Under the pieces are notes generated by a model. It searched no databases and was not told where the DNA came from. It was given only the letters and a program-made list of their open reading frames with translations. A program made the translations under genes and the position numbers. Shown piece after piece: positions 1 to 9,200 of a stretch of 64,000 bases of DNA. The DNA comes from an uncultured Lactobacillus sp. (GTDB lineage Bacteria > Bacillota > Bacilli > Lactobacillales > Lactobacillaceae), in assembly GCA_905204935.1 (NCBI GenBank), contig CAJLBJ010000001.1, forward strand, positions 139,670 through 203,669, in the 5' to 3' direction. How positions within the stretch are numbered: the first letter of the stretch is position 1; every line of letters starts with the position of its first letter.

Positions 1-146
1 TCTTGCCAACCTTTTGTTTTGGGCTTAACAACTTCTCTAGCAAGTAAGTCAGCATCAATAATTTGAGCTCCTTTAGTTTTTAAATATGCACTAACAGTTG
101 ATTTACCCGTGGCTATACCACCAGTCAATCCTAAAATATAAGTCAT
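1..146 (-). CDS. coaE: dephospho-CoA kinase, N-terminal part (cut by window edge)
   Basis: The last step of coenzyme A synthesis is phosphorylation of dephospho-CoA, catalysed by CoaE. Only the first 48 codons lie in the window. They read [20 protein letters not shown], with the Walker A loop GGIATGKST at residues 9-17, followed by an [12 protein letters not shown] segment that fits the CoaE nucleotide-binding core. The start ATG overlaps the mutM stop codon (ATGA), so the two are translationally coupled. The gene continues leftward outside the window. The call is confident from the P-loop, the IDAD motif and the mutM neighbour. Confidence 0.9.
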   Translation of the reverse strand, partial: MTYILGLTGGIATGKSTVSAYLKTKGAQIIDADLLAREVVKPKTKGWQ

Positions 147-973
147 CGACTCACCTTCTGACATTTTGGACAAAAATGTGTTCCACGTTGACCAACAACG
201 ATTTTTTCAATCTTTGTTTGACAACGTTCACATGGTTGTCCTTTTTTACCATAAACATGTAAATTAAATTGAAACATTCCACTGTGCTCAAATGCATCAG
301 TATACGAACGAATTGTTGTCCCACCGGCTTGAACGGCTAAAGCTAATTCTTCAATGATATTAGCATGTAAAACTTTAGCCTGCGCAAAAGTAATCTTATT
401 ACATAAAGTTTGCGGATGAATATTACTCATCCATAAAACTTCATCAACATAAATATTTCCCAGACCCGCAACTAAACTTTGATCAAGTAAAGCAGTCTTA
501 ATGACTTTCTTTTTCCCTTGTAACGCTTGATAAAAATCTTTAACCTTAAAATCAGGTAAAACCGGTTCAGGTCCTAATTTACATAAACTTGTCGTGGATT
601 CCTCTTGACCAGTTATAACTAGCTGCATTCTACCAAATTTGCGAACATCGTTGTAGCAAAGTTTTTGACCATTATCTAGCTCAAAAACAACATGCGTATG
701 TTTTTTTGGCTCTTGTTTACTTGGCAAAACAAAATACTTACCTTCCATACGCAAATGTGAAATCATCGTTAGGTTATTCGAAAATCTAAAAAGTAAATAT
801 TTTCCTCTTCGATCAATCTTTTCAATCACTTGTCCGACTAATTTTTCGCAAAATTCAGTAGTATCTCCAATAATGATCTTAGGATAAAAGATTTCAACCT
901 TAGTAATTTTAGTTCCTAGGACCAATTTTTCTAAACCTGCACGGACCGTTTGAACCTCTGGTAATTCTGGCAT
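143..973 (-). CDS. mutM: formamidopyrimidine-DNA glycosylase (Fpg/MutM)
   Basis: This bifunctional DNA glycosylase/AP lyase removes 8-oxoguanine and ring-opened purines in base excision repair. The 276-aa product has the usual family length. It begins [10 protein letters not shown], giving the catalytic Pro2 and Glu3 after Met removal. It has the conserved RRGKYLLF lysine region near residue 57, an [13 protein letters not shown] helix-two-turn-helix segment, and a C-terminal zinc finger with spacing Cys-x2-Cys-x16-Cys-x2-Cys (CERC...CPKC). It sits between polA and coaE on the same strand; polA-mutM-coaE is a common Firmicute order, and the mutM stop overlaps the coaE start. Nothing unusual is visible. 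Confidence 0.97.
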   Translation of the reverse strand: MPELPEVQTVRAGLEKLVLGTKITKVEIFYPKIIIGDTTEFCEKLVGQVIEKIDRRGKYLLFRFSNNLTMISHLRMEGKYFVLPSKQEPKKHTHVVFELDNGQKLCYNDVRKFGRMQLVITGQEESTTSLCKLGPEPVLPDFKVKDFYQALQGKKKVIKTALLDQSLVAGLGNIYVDEVLWMSNIHPQTLCNKITFAQAKVLHANIIEELALAVQAGGTTIRSYTDAFEHSGMFQFNLHVYGKKGQPCERCQTKIEKIVVGQRGTHFCPKCQKVSR

Positions 974-1016
974 AATTCAATCTACTATAAAAATATAGTT
1001 TTTCCTTTCATCAAAT

Positions 1017-3689
1017 CTATTTAGTATCAAACCACGTTAATCCATGGGCACTTTCAACCTTTAATGGAACTGCTAATTCAACTGCAGAATCCATAATCTT
1101 AGGTACAAGTTGTTTTAAAATTGCAATTTCTTCTTTAGGCGCTTCAAAAATCAGCTCATCATGAACTTGAAGTAACATCCTGGCTTGTAAGCCTTCTTTT
1201 TTCAAAGCTTTTTGCATTTTTATCATTGCAACTTTAATAATATCAGCTGCACTACCTTGAATCGGCGTATTCATTGCAGTTCTTTGTGCAAATGAGCGCA
1301 AATTAAAGTTTTTAGCATTAATATCTGGCAGATAGCGACGCCGCTTGAATATCGTTTCAACATAACCTTGCTCTTGCGCTTTGGCAACAATTTCTTGCAT
1401 GTAACGATGAACCCCTGGAAAAGCTTCAAAGTAAGTTTGAATGAATTCTTTTGCTTTTTTACGCGTTGTTCCTATGCTTTGTGCTAAACCAAAATCACTA
1501 ATCCCATAAACAATCCCAAAATTAACGGCTTTGGCTTGACGTCTCATATCTGCAGTCACTTGTGTTGGATCACTTAAACCAAAAACACTCATCGCCGTAT
1601 TAGCATGGATATCTAAATCATTTTTAAAAGCTTGTTGCATATTTTCATCACCTGAGATATGCGCTAATACGCGTAACTCAATTTGAGAATAATCAGATGC
1701 AAATATTTCCCAACCTAGCTTACTTGCAACAAAAGCTTGTCTAATCTTACGTCCTTCTTCTAAGCGAATCGGAATATTTTGTAAATTAGGATCAACAGAA
1801 GACAAACGTCCCGTGGCAGTTAGAGTTTGTGTATATCTTGTATGCACCTTACTATCTTTTTTAAAGATTACCTTTAACAACCCTTCAATATACGTCGATT
1901 GCAATTTAGCAAGTTGCCGATAACTTAAAATATCGTCTACAATTGGAGCCATTGGACGTAGTTGTTCTAAAACATCTACTGAAGTAGAATAACCCGTTTT
2001 GGTCTTTTTAATGACTGGCAACTGAAGTTTTTCAAATAAAATTACTCCTAATTGCTTAGGCGAATTCAAATTAAATTCCTCGCCTGCTTGACAATAAATG
2101 TCTTCTTCTAGTTGTGTCAAACGTTGTTTAAATTCCTCTTGCATTGTCAAAAGACGTTCTTGATCAACCTTAATACCTGCAATTTCCATTTCTGCTAAGA
2201 CTAAAGCTAATGGACGTTCAATCGTCAGATATAAGTCTTCTTGACAATTGCTTCGTAATTTTTCTTGCAAGGAAGGTTTGAGTTGTGCAATGGTATTGGT
2301 TTTACGTACTAAATGTTGTAAGAATATCTCATCTTCAACTGGAATTTGTCGTTTAACCCCTTTACCATAAACTTCTTCATCACTTGGCATTTGGTGATAA
2401 TCATGTTGTAATGCTAGTTTACCCAAGTCATTATCGTTATCACTAGTATCTAATAAATACGATACTAATAACAAATCAAAGTCCAAGCCTTGCATTTGAA
2501 TATCTAGTCGTCTCAAACCAACATAGGTTCTTTTAGCATCAAACAAATCAATTTTGATTGCTGGATCTTCTAACAAACCTTTAATTGCTGGATTTTGCAA
2601 CAATTCACAATTTCGACTAGCATAGTGCTTCGCGCCTACTTCAAAAGCAAAACCTAAAAAAAGAGCTGTATGATAATTATCATTATCCATTTCTAAATGA
2701 AAACTAAGCTTTTGGGTTTTCTTAGCATCTTCAATTAACTCAAAAACATTTTCTTCAGTCAGTAAAGTATATGCGATATCTGCTAATTGTTCTTGTGTTT
2801 GTAAATCTAATTGTGTTTGACCCAAAAGTTGCTCTAAAAAGCGTTTAAAATCTAATTCTTGATACAAAGTTACTAATGCGTTTTGATCTGGTCTAGTTAA
2901 GAGTAAATCTGCAACTTCAATTGTAATTGGAGCATCTTGACGAATCGTTGCTAAATCTTTACACAAATAAGCTAGCTCTTGTTCAGCCACCAAGTTGTCT
3001 TTCATCTTTGATTTTTTTAATTCATCGATGTGTTCATAGATTCCTTCAACACTTCCAAATTGACTCAATAATTTCACTGCTGTTTTTTCGCCAATTTTAG
3101 TCACACCCGGATAGTTATCTGAACTATCACCAACTAAAGCTTTCATGTCGATGATTTGTTGTGGCTCTAAGCCGTATTTTTCGCGCACGTGTTGTGGCGT
3201 GTATTCTTCGATTTCACTGACTCCTTTTTGCGTTACTGCAACTGTTATCTTATCGGTCACTAGCTGAGTTAGATCACGATCTCCAGTTACAATTACTACT
3301 TCATATCCAGCATCTTGTCCTTGCTTAGCTAATGTTCCAATAATATCATCTGCTTCATAATTGACCAGTTCATAATACTTAATTCCATACGCTTCTAATA
3401 ATTTGCGCAAATATGGTAATTGTTCTAATAACTCGGTCGGTGCCTTAGCTCTTTGTCCTTTATAATCTGCAAATTTTTCGGTTCTAAAAGTTGTTTTACC
3501 CGCATCAAATGCAACCATTACATGTGTTGGCTTAAAGTCTGCTAAAATCTTATCTAACATATTTTTAAAAGCATAGATTGCGTTTGTGTGTAATCCATCA
3601 TGATTTACAAATCGATCTAATGAACTATATAATGCGTAAAAAGCACGAAAAGCCACACTATTCCCATCGATTAAAACTAGTTTTTCCAT
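1017..3689 (-). CDS. polA: DNA polymerase I
   Basis: DNA polymerase I fills gaps in repair and processes Okazaki fragments. The order is an N-terminal 5'-3' nuclease (about residues 1-290, with YEADDIIGTLA and VGDSSDNYPG), a 3'-5' exonuclease-like domain (about 300-470), and a family A polymerase. The polymerase shows motif A (DYSQIELR), motif B (RRQAKAVNFGIVYG) and motif C (QVHDELIFE). The exonuclease-like domain appears inactive: the first catalytic segment reads SFHLEMDN where proofreading enzymes have DTET. Two in-frame ATGs lie together at 3692 and 3689. The GAGGAG box is 4 nt from the first and 7 nt from the second, so I chose the second. The gene lies 43 nt upstream of mutM, probably in the same transcript. 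Confidence 0.97.
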   Translation of the reverse strand: MEKLVLIDGNSVAFRAFYALYSSLDRFVNHDGLHTNAIYAFKNMLDKILADFKPTHVMVAFDAGKTTFRTEKFADYKGQRAKAPTELLEQLPYLRKLLEAYGIKYYELVNYEADDIIGTLAKQGQDAGYEVVIVTGDRDLTQLVTDKITVAVTQKGVSEIEEYTPQHVREKYGLEPQQIIDMKALVGDSSDNYPGVTKIGEKTAVKLLSQFGSVEGIYEHIDELKKSKMKDNLVAEQELAYLCKDLATIRQDAPITIEVADLLLTRPDQNALVTLYQELDFKRFLEQLLGQTQLDLQTQEQLADIAYTLLTEENVFELIEDAKKTQKLSFHLEMDNDNYHTALFLGFAFEVGAKHYASRNCELLQNPAIKGLLEDPAIKIDLFDAKRTYVGLRRLDIQMQGLDFDLLLVSYLLDTSDNDNDLGKLALQHDYHQMPSDEEVYGKGVKRQIPVEDEIFLQHLVRKTNTIAQLKPSLQEKLRSNCQEDLYLTIERPLALVLAEMEIAGIKVDQERLLTMQEEFKQRLTQLEEDIYCQAGEEFNLNSPKQLGVILFEKLQLPVIKKTKTGYSTSVDVLEQLRPMAPIVDDILSYRQLAKLQSTYIEGLLKVIFKKDSKVHTRYTQTLTATGRLSSVDPNLQNIPIRLEEGRKIRQAFVASKLGWEIFASDYSQIELRVLAHISGDENMQQAFKNDLDIHANTAMSVFGLSDPTQVTADMRRQAKAVNFGIVYGISDFGLAQSIGTTRKKAKEFIQTYFEAFPGVHRYMQEIVAKAQEQGYVETIFKRRRYLPDINAKNFNLRSFAQRTAMNTPIQGSAADIIKVAMIKMQKALKKEGLQARMLLQVHDELIFEAPKEEIAILKQLVPKIMDSAVELAVPLKVESAHGLTWFDTK

Positions 3690-3817
3690 CATTTTTCTCC
3701 TCAAATTTCCGTTATTAACTTAATAATATTCTAACAAATATTTGTCCAAAACAAAAACCGATAGTCTAAGATTATAAATCTTTTAATGCTCCCCCAACTT
3801 ATTATTTTGCATTCAAA

Positions 3818-3847
3818 AATCCCCCAAGTACTAACACTTGGGGGATT
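3818..3847 (-). terminator. intrinsic terminator after the BI-1 gene
   Basis: A perfect 12-bp inverted repeat (AATCCCCCAAGT / ACTTGGGGGATT) with a 6-nt loop lies just after the stop of the BI-1 gene. On the minus strand it is followed by a short T-run. It separates the BI-1 transcript from polA. Confidence 0.88.
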
Positions 3848-3858
3848 AAATTCTAATA

Positions 3859-4560
3859 TTAATCTTTGCTATTTCCCATACCAAAAATTTGAAGTAAGTA
3901 TAAGAAAATATTAACAAAGTCTAAATAAAGTTGTAATGCACCCATCAAAGCAAGATTTGTTGGGTTAATTTGACTACCATATTGCAAATACATTTGACGG
4001 AATTTTTGTGAATCCCATGCTGTTAAAGCACTAAAGATAATAACTCCGATAAACGAAAAGACATAGGTAATTGCTGAACTTTGCAGGAATAAATTGATTA
4101 AGCTAACAATTACTAACGCAATCAATGCAGCCATTGCTTGGCGCCCAATTCCTGAAAGATCTTTTTTAGTCGTTGTCCCAAAAGCTGCTAACACTACAAA
4201 GACTACCGCTGCTGAAACAAAGGCCATCGTAATGTCTTGAGCAGTATAAACTAATAATACAACTCCAAAAAACAATCCTTCAATTGCCGCAAATAAAAAT
4301 AGTGTCAACATACTTAAAGCAGGATTACGATCCGCTTTAAACGACATTGAAATCGCTAAGCCCATTTGCACTACTAATAATAGTAACATCGCAAATTTAT
4401 TTTGCACGAAAAACGCAAAAACACTTTGATAAAAAACAGTCACGCTTAACCAGGCAACCAAAGCTGAAACACCTACTGCTGCAGCCATAAAACCATACAT
4501 CTTACCTAAAAAATTATTTAATCCCACCTGTGTCTGGGGCTCATAAATATTATTATTCAT
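3859..4560 (-). CDS. Bax inhibitor-1 / YccA family integral membrane protein
   Basis: This is a 233-aa polytopic membrane protein of the BI-1 (TMBIM/YccA-YetJ) family, whose bacterial members include pH-sensitive calcium leak channels and FtsH modulators. About seven hydrophobic segments follow a short polar N-terminus (MNNNIYEPQTQVGLNNFL). The C-terminal half has the family pattern of an acidic residue in the last loop (AWDSQKFRQMY) and a QLYLDFVNIFLYLLQIFG helix. The start is preceded by a good GAAAGGAAG box. It is 21 nt downstream of the hotdog-fold gene and likely shares its transcript. The physiological role in lactobacilli is not established. Confidence 0.93.
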   Translation of the reverse strand: MNNNIYEPQTQVGLNNFLGKMYGFMAAAVGVSALVAWLSVTVFYQSVFAFFVQNKFAMLLLLVVQMGLAISMSFKADRNPALSMLTLFLFAAIEGLFFGVVLLVYTAQDITMAFVSAAVVFVVLAAFGTTTKKDLSGIGRQAMAALIALVIVSLINLFLQSSAITYVFSFIGVIIFSALTAWDSQKFRQMYLQYGSQINPTNLALMGALQLYLDFVNIFLYLLQIFGMGNSKD

Positions 4561-4581
4561 ATTTTTCTTCCTTTCTTTTGC

Positions 4582-5025
4582 TTATCCTAGAGGTTTAGGC
4601 GGACGCACCATCAAAACAGCATCTAAAATTCTTTCTGCTTGACGATTAACGCCTTCAACAGACATCGTCACAACTTCTTTCATATTATCTACCTTAATGA
4701 TTTCAAAATTAAATGTAACCATTTCATCGTGAAAAACAGGTTTAGGTAAATTTAATGAAATGTTAACAATTTCACTACCAGGTCCCGGAAAAAGTTTAGA
4801 TACTGAACTTGTGATAATCCCCATTAACAAAACGGGTGGAATAATTGGTTTTTTATATTCCGTTTGTCTTGCATAACTTTGTTGAATATAGATTGGATTA
4901 TCATCATTGGTCAATCCTAAATATAACAATAAATCTCTTTCCGAAATACTTTCTGTGACAGTCAATGAATCGCCTTCTTTAATTTGTTCGATTGTTTTGC
5001 CCTGCCGATACGCATCTTCAGACAT
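4582..5025 (-). CDS. MaoC-like hotdog-fold protein, putative acyl dehydratase
   Basis: The 147-aa protein resembles MaoC-type hotdog dehydratases/hydratases, which act on acyl-CoA or acyl-ACP substrates. Visible signs are the opening GDSLTVTESISERDLLLYLGLTND segment (quoted here in part: SERDLLLYLGLTNDDNPIYI), the IIPPVLLMGIITS helix and the LNLPKPVFHDEMVTF strand. The canonical MaoC catalytic Asp/His pair is not obvious: the usual D-x4-H after the helix reads DDNPIY, so catalytic activity is uncertain. A GGAGGTG box precedes the start. It is probably cotranscribed with the BI-1 gene. The real substrate is unknown. Confidence 0.75.
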   Translation of the reverse strand: MSEDAYRQGKTIEQIKEGDSLTVTESISERDLLLYLGLTNDDNPIYIQQSYARQTEYKKPIIPPVLLMGIITSSVSKLFPGPGSEIVNISLNLPKPVFHDEMVTFNFEIIKVDNMKEVVTMSVEGVNRQAERILDAVLMVRPPKPLG

Positions 5026-5176
5026 TTACATTGCACCTCCATGAGATCTTAAAAATATTTTATCATAACTGATTCTTCTTTGCGATAGTCTACGCTTGCT
5101 AAAATATTAAAATATTTTAAATTTTATAATAAAGTCTGCTATACTAGGTTTAAAACAACAAAAGGATGCGTCTTAT

Positions 5177-6058
5177 ATGTTATATGAAGGATATATGTCA
5201 TTTAACCAATATCAAACTTATTATCGCATAATTAAACCCGCTCACAGCACTAAAACACCACTAGTCATGTTACATGGCGGACCTGGATCAACTCATAATT
5301 ATTTTGAGATTTTCGATGAATTTGCTCAAAAGTATAAACAACCAATCATCATGTACGATCAAATTGGCTGTGGTAATTCTAGTATCCCCAATGATCCTAG
5401 CATCTATAATCGTCAAACTTGGCTAAAAGAATTAGATGCTTTGATTAAGCATCTACAGTTATCATCATTTCATCTCTTAGGTCAGTCATTTGGCGGAATG
5501 CTTGCCATCATGTATTTATGCGATTATCAACCTACAAATGTCAAAAGTGTCATCTTGTCAAGTACACTTTCTGATGCTAATTTATGGGGGCAAGAACAAC
5601 AGCGCATGATTAAAGAATTACCTTTAAATCTACAACAAGCTATTGCTTTAGCTCAGGAAACTGGCGACTTTACATCATCTGAATATCTTAAAGCTAACGA
5701 AGAATTCATGTTACGTCATTGTGCACCACATTTCACCAAAAATGATCCCGAACCACTATGGCGTCCTAAAAAAAGCGGAACACTAGCGTACCAAACCGCC
5801 TGGGGACCAAATGAATACTCTCCATTAGGAAATTTGGCCGATTATAACTACACAGCTAAACTTCACCAAATCAAGATTCCTAGTTTGATCATCAGTGGTA
5901 CGGATGACTTATGCACTCCTTTGGTCGCTAAAACAATGTTTGATAACCTGCCTGATGCTAAATGGGAGTTATTTGCCAACTGTCGGCATATGCCTTTTGT
6001 TGAAAATTATCCTAAATACTGCCAAATTTTAGCAGATTGGCTCAACGAATATAATTAA
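5177..6058 (+). CDS. pip: proline iminopeptidase (alpha/beta hydrolase, S33 family)
   Basis: This cytoplasmic serine peptidase releases N-terminal proline from peptides, a typical lactobacillar activity in casein or peptide use. The 293-aa length fits the PepI type. Motifs are the oxyanion HGGPGS (about residues 33-38), the nucleophile elbow GQSFGG (Ser near 107), Asp in SGTDDLCTP and His in CRHMPFVE near the C-terminus. An AAAGGA box precedes the ATG by 10 nt. A downstream ATG (MSFNQY) has poorer spacing and would drop the family N-terminus. It is transcribed divergently from the hotdog-fold gene, with a TATACT -10-like sequence at 5140-5145, and is monocistronic. Confidence 0.93.
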   Translation: MLYEGYMSFNQYQTYYRIIKPAHSTKTPLVMLHGGPGSTHNYFEIFDEFAQKYKQPIIMYDQIGCGNSSIPNDPSIYNRQTWLKELDALIKHLQLSSFHLLGQSFGGMLAIMYLCDYQPTNVKSVILSSTLSDANLWGQEQQRMIKELPLNLQQAIALAQETGDFTSSEYLKANEEFMLRHCAPHFTKNDPEPLWRPKKSGTLAYQTAWGPNEYSPLGNLADYNYTAKLHQIKIPSLIISGTDDLCTPLVAKTMFDNLPDAKWELFANCRHMPFVENYPKYCQILADWLNEYN

Positions 6059-6070
6059 TACTCAAATGCT

Positions 6071-6127
6071 AATCATTTCAAAAATATTGCTAATAAACGC
6101 GCAATATTTTTGGAATGATTATTTTTT
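6071..6127 (+). terminator. intrinsic terminator after pip
   Basis: A 20-bp inverted repeat (6071-6090 against 6101-6120, one G-T wobble) is followed by a T-rich run ATTTTTT. It ends the pip transcript. Confidence 0.88.
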
Positions 6128-6186
6128 AGCATCGCTATGCCACATTTAACTAGCTGATAGAATAAATATCACTTAATAAGTGTAGC

Positions 6187-6220
6187 AAAAAAGAGCCATG
6201 AACTAATTCATGACTCTTTT
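6187..6220 (-). terminator. intrinsic terminator after the GH101 gene
   Basis: The arms AAAAGAGCCATGAA and TTCATGACTCTTTT flank a CTAA loop. On the minus strand the stem is followed by six T residues, 20 nt beyond the GH101 stop codon. Confidence 0.88.
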
Positions 6221-6239
6221 CAAAACTTACTTTTATAGT

Positions 6240-9200
6240 CTAAAAGAATTTCTTAAACCACGCTAAACAACCAATAGCCGCTGTGACAATCAGTCCTCCG
6301 ATTCCAACTAAATTATTAGTTGCTTCACCTGTTTGTGGCAAGTTATTTTTATTGACTTGTTTCTTTGAACCAGTCTGATCTTTGTTTTCTGTGGATGGTT
6401 TAGTAGTTGCCTTAACAACTTGAACTTTCACATTCACTTCGTCAATTGATCCATCTGCATAAGTCACAATTACTGTAGCTTCACTTGTTCCAAGTTTTTG
6501 TGAATCAATTGCTTGTTTCCAAGCAAACTTCGTATTAGCAGGTAACTTATCCTTATTCTTAATCGCTTGTGTTGCATCTAGCGCCTGCCCTTGTGTAACT
6601 ACAAGATTAATTCCTTGTGGTTCGTATTGTTGTGCTAGCGTTGGACCTGCTTGATTAGCCAAAACTGCTACTTTAACAGTAAGAGTAGTCTTTGAACCAT
6701 CAGGATAAGCAATCTGGACACTGCCTTCTTTAACGCCTGGTGTAGTCGTCTCGATTTCTTTTAGCCACGAAACCGTTGTTCCTGCTGGGAAACTGCCTTG
6801 ATTGGTAATAATATCTGCCAAATCAATTTTAGCACCAACGTTGACCGTTATTTCTTGTGCCACTGGCGGATATTTTTGTGCATCATCTTGGGTTGAACTT
6901 GCTTTAACATTAACTGTTAATTTTTGTTGAGCTGTCAATCCTGCAGTGTTAGTTGCAGTAAGCGTTACCTCATATTTTCCTGGAGTTTTGATATCAACTT
7001 TACTTGTATCAACTTGCAAATCATCATAAACTGCCCCGTCGATACTATCATTGTATTCAAAGTATTGATTCCAATCAACACTGCTCAAGTCGGTATTCGT
7101 TGGCAAATCAACTGCGTTTTGTTTTAAGCTCAAAGATGGCGCCGTCCGGTTAATCATCAACTTAAATTCTGCCGCTGACGCAAATTTATCGGCTGCATCA
7201 CCAATCGTATGCACTGGGACAAGACGAATCTTATTGGTTGTAACAGGATCAAAGTTGACCGTCTTAACACTATTATTACCAGTCCATGTTCCTTTAGCAA
7301 TTGTCTTCCATTGATCGGTTGCTTTAGTAGTATCTGGAATTTGAATTTCATATTCAGTGATAAGACCGTTTTTACCACTTGCACGTGGTACATAAACAAA
7401 GCCATTTAATTCGTAGTCTTTGTCCAAATCCATCTCAACTGTCCGTTGTTGAGTAGTAGTTGTTAGACTATAATCCGTATGCCACATCGTATTAGGATCA
7501 CCATCAAAGGCTTTGTCGATTGTTTCACCCGTACTACTATTGCCATATTCATTAATAGGTTTAATTTTACTATTGGAAATATATTTAGTATCTTCAACCA
7601 ATATCAATTTCTTTTGTGCTTCTTGTAATTTTGTCAATCGAGTCTGCAATTCATTTAATGTCGCATTTTCATTTGCCACTACTTTTTGTGCATCTTCGAG
7701 TACAGCTACTAAATTCTTGTAACTTCCATTAGTATATTGACTCTTATCCAATGCTTTAACGGCATCAATTTGTGATTGTAAGTTATCGCGTGCAATTTGT
7801 TTTTGTTCAGTATCAATGTTTTTTTCTGCAATTTGTGTAACTTTAAAATTATCTAAAACAAAATCAGTATCGCCACCATCATTTTGAATACCAAAGCCCA
7901 TATGACTAGCATTATCACCGGCTGTTACAAGATAACTGACATGTTTGGTATGGTTTTTACTCAAATCATTAGTAGATAAATCACCACTCGTCTTAGCTAA
8001 ACCATCATAAATTGTTTGAGCCGTTTCACCATTCATAATTACTGGATGATATTGGCTGGCACCATCTGTTTGATAATCAAATTCAATCTTATAAGTTTTA
8101 CCGCTTTCAAATTTAACCGATTGTGGATCTGTGACATACATCAAGCCACTAGCTTGTTTATGTGCCTTAAGTGACCAATCACCATCTAAAGCATCGTCAA
8201 TCTTGTTACCATTCCACCCATATTGAGTATATTTATCATGTCTTTGTGACAAATGCACCCGTGGATCTTCAACACCACCTGCAGGCCCTTTAAAGAATGG
8301 ATACAAACCTATTGCCCCAGCATCTTCAAAATCTTGTGAAATGATGATTGTATTACCATCAGCATCAACACTACCTTCTTGCAAATTCCCACTACGTTTT
8401 ACTACTCGTAAGTCATCAAATAATATCTGTTCAGTACTTACATCTGCAGCTAACGTGATTGACACGGTTTTGGCATTGCTTGGTACTTCGAAGTCAATAC
8501 GCGCTTTTTGCATATATGATTTAGTCTGTTCTTGATAACCCTTAGTATGATTACTATCAGCTTGGATATAGTTTTGAACAATTGAATCTTCAAATGAACG
8601 CGTATACTTCTTACCATCGACATCAACTGTTAAGGTTACCGGACGATTATTTGTTTGGGTATTTACATAAAATGAATATTTCCCTGCCGCTAAATCTGTT
8701 AACTCTTGGGTCATGCTTAGTTTTTCGCTACCAGCATTTAACAGATAATCACCGGTATCATTTTTTTCAACACTTGGATTTCCACTAGTAATTTGCCAGT
8801 TATTTTTCAAAGTATCCTTAGCATTAAATCCAGGGTCTTTTAGATGTGTGCCTTCACCAAAGGTTATTTCTTCTGATTTTTCGGCTGCAACAGTCAAAAC
8901 ATACGGCGTTTGCTTAGCTAGATTTAACGTTACACTACCATCTTTAACATCCACTGTCCCTTGATCAACACGTCCTTGATCAGTTAATTTATAAACATGT
9001 AATGAGCTGGCATTCTTAAATTTATCGGTTAACTTCCAAGTCGTTTGGCCATCTTGATCGTTCCAATAATACATTTTATCATAATTCAAACCATCCGTGT
9101 CTTTTGTGTCACTCTTGACGCCATTACCAACTTCATCACTTGAATCCCACGGTAATAGCATACTTACATTATGTCCGGTTTCAGAACCACCATAAGTCAA

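Noticed and set aside
3791-3825. Repeated CCCCCAA words before polA as a regulatory repeat
   Set aside because: The second copy is one arm of the BI-1 terminator; the first has no partner and is probably chance.
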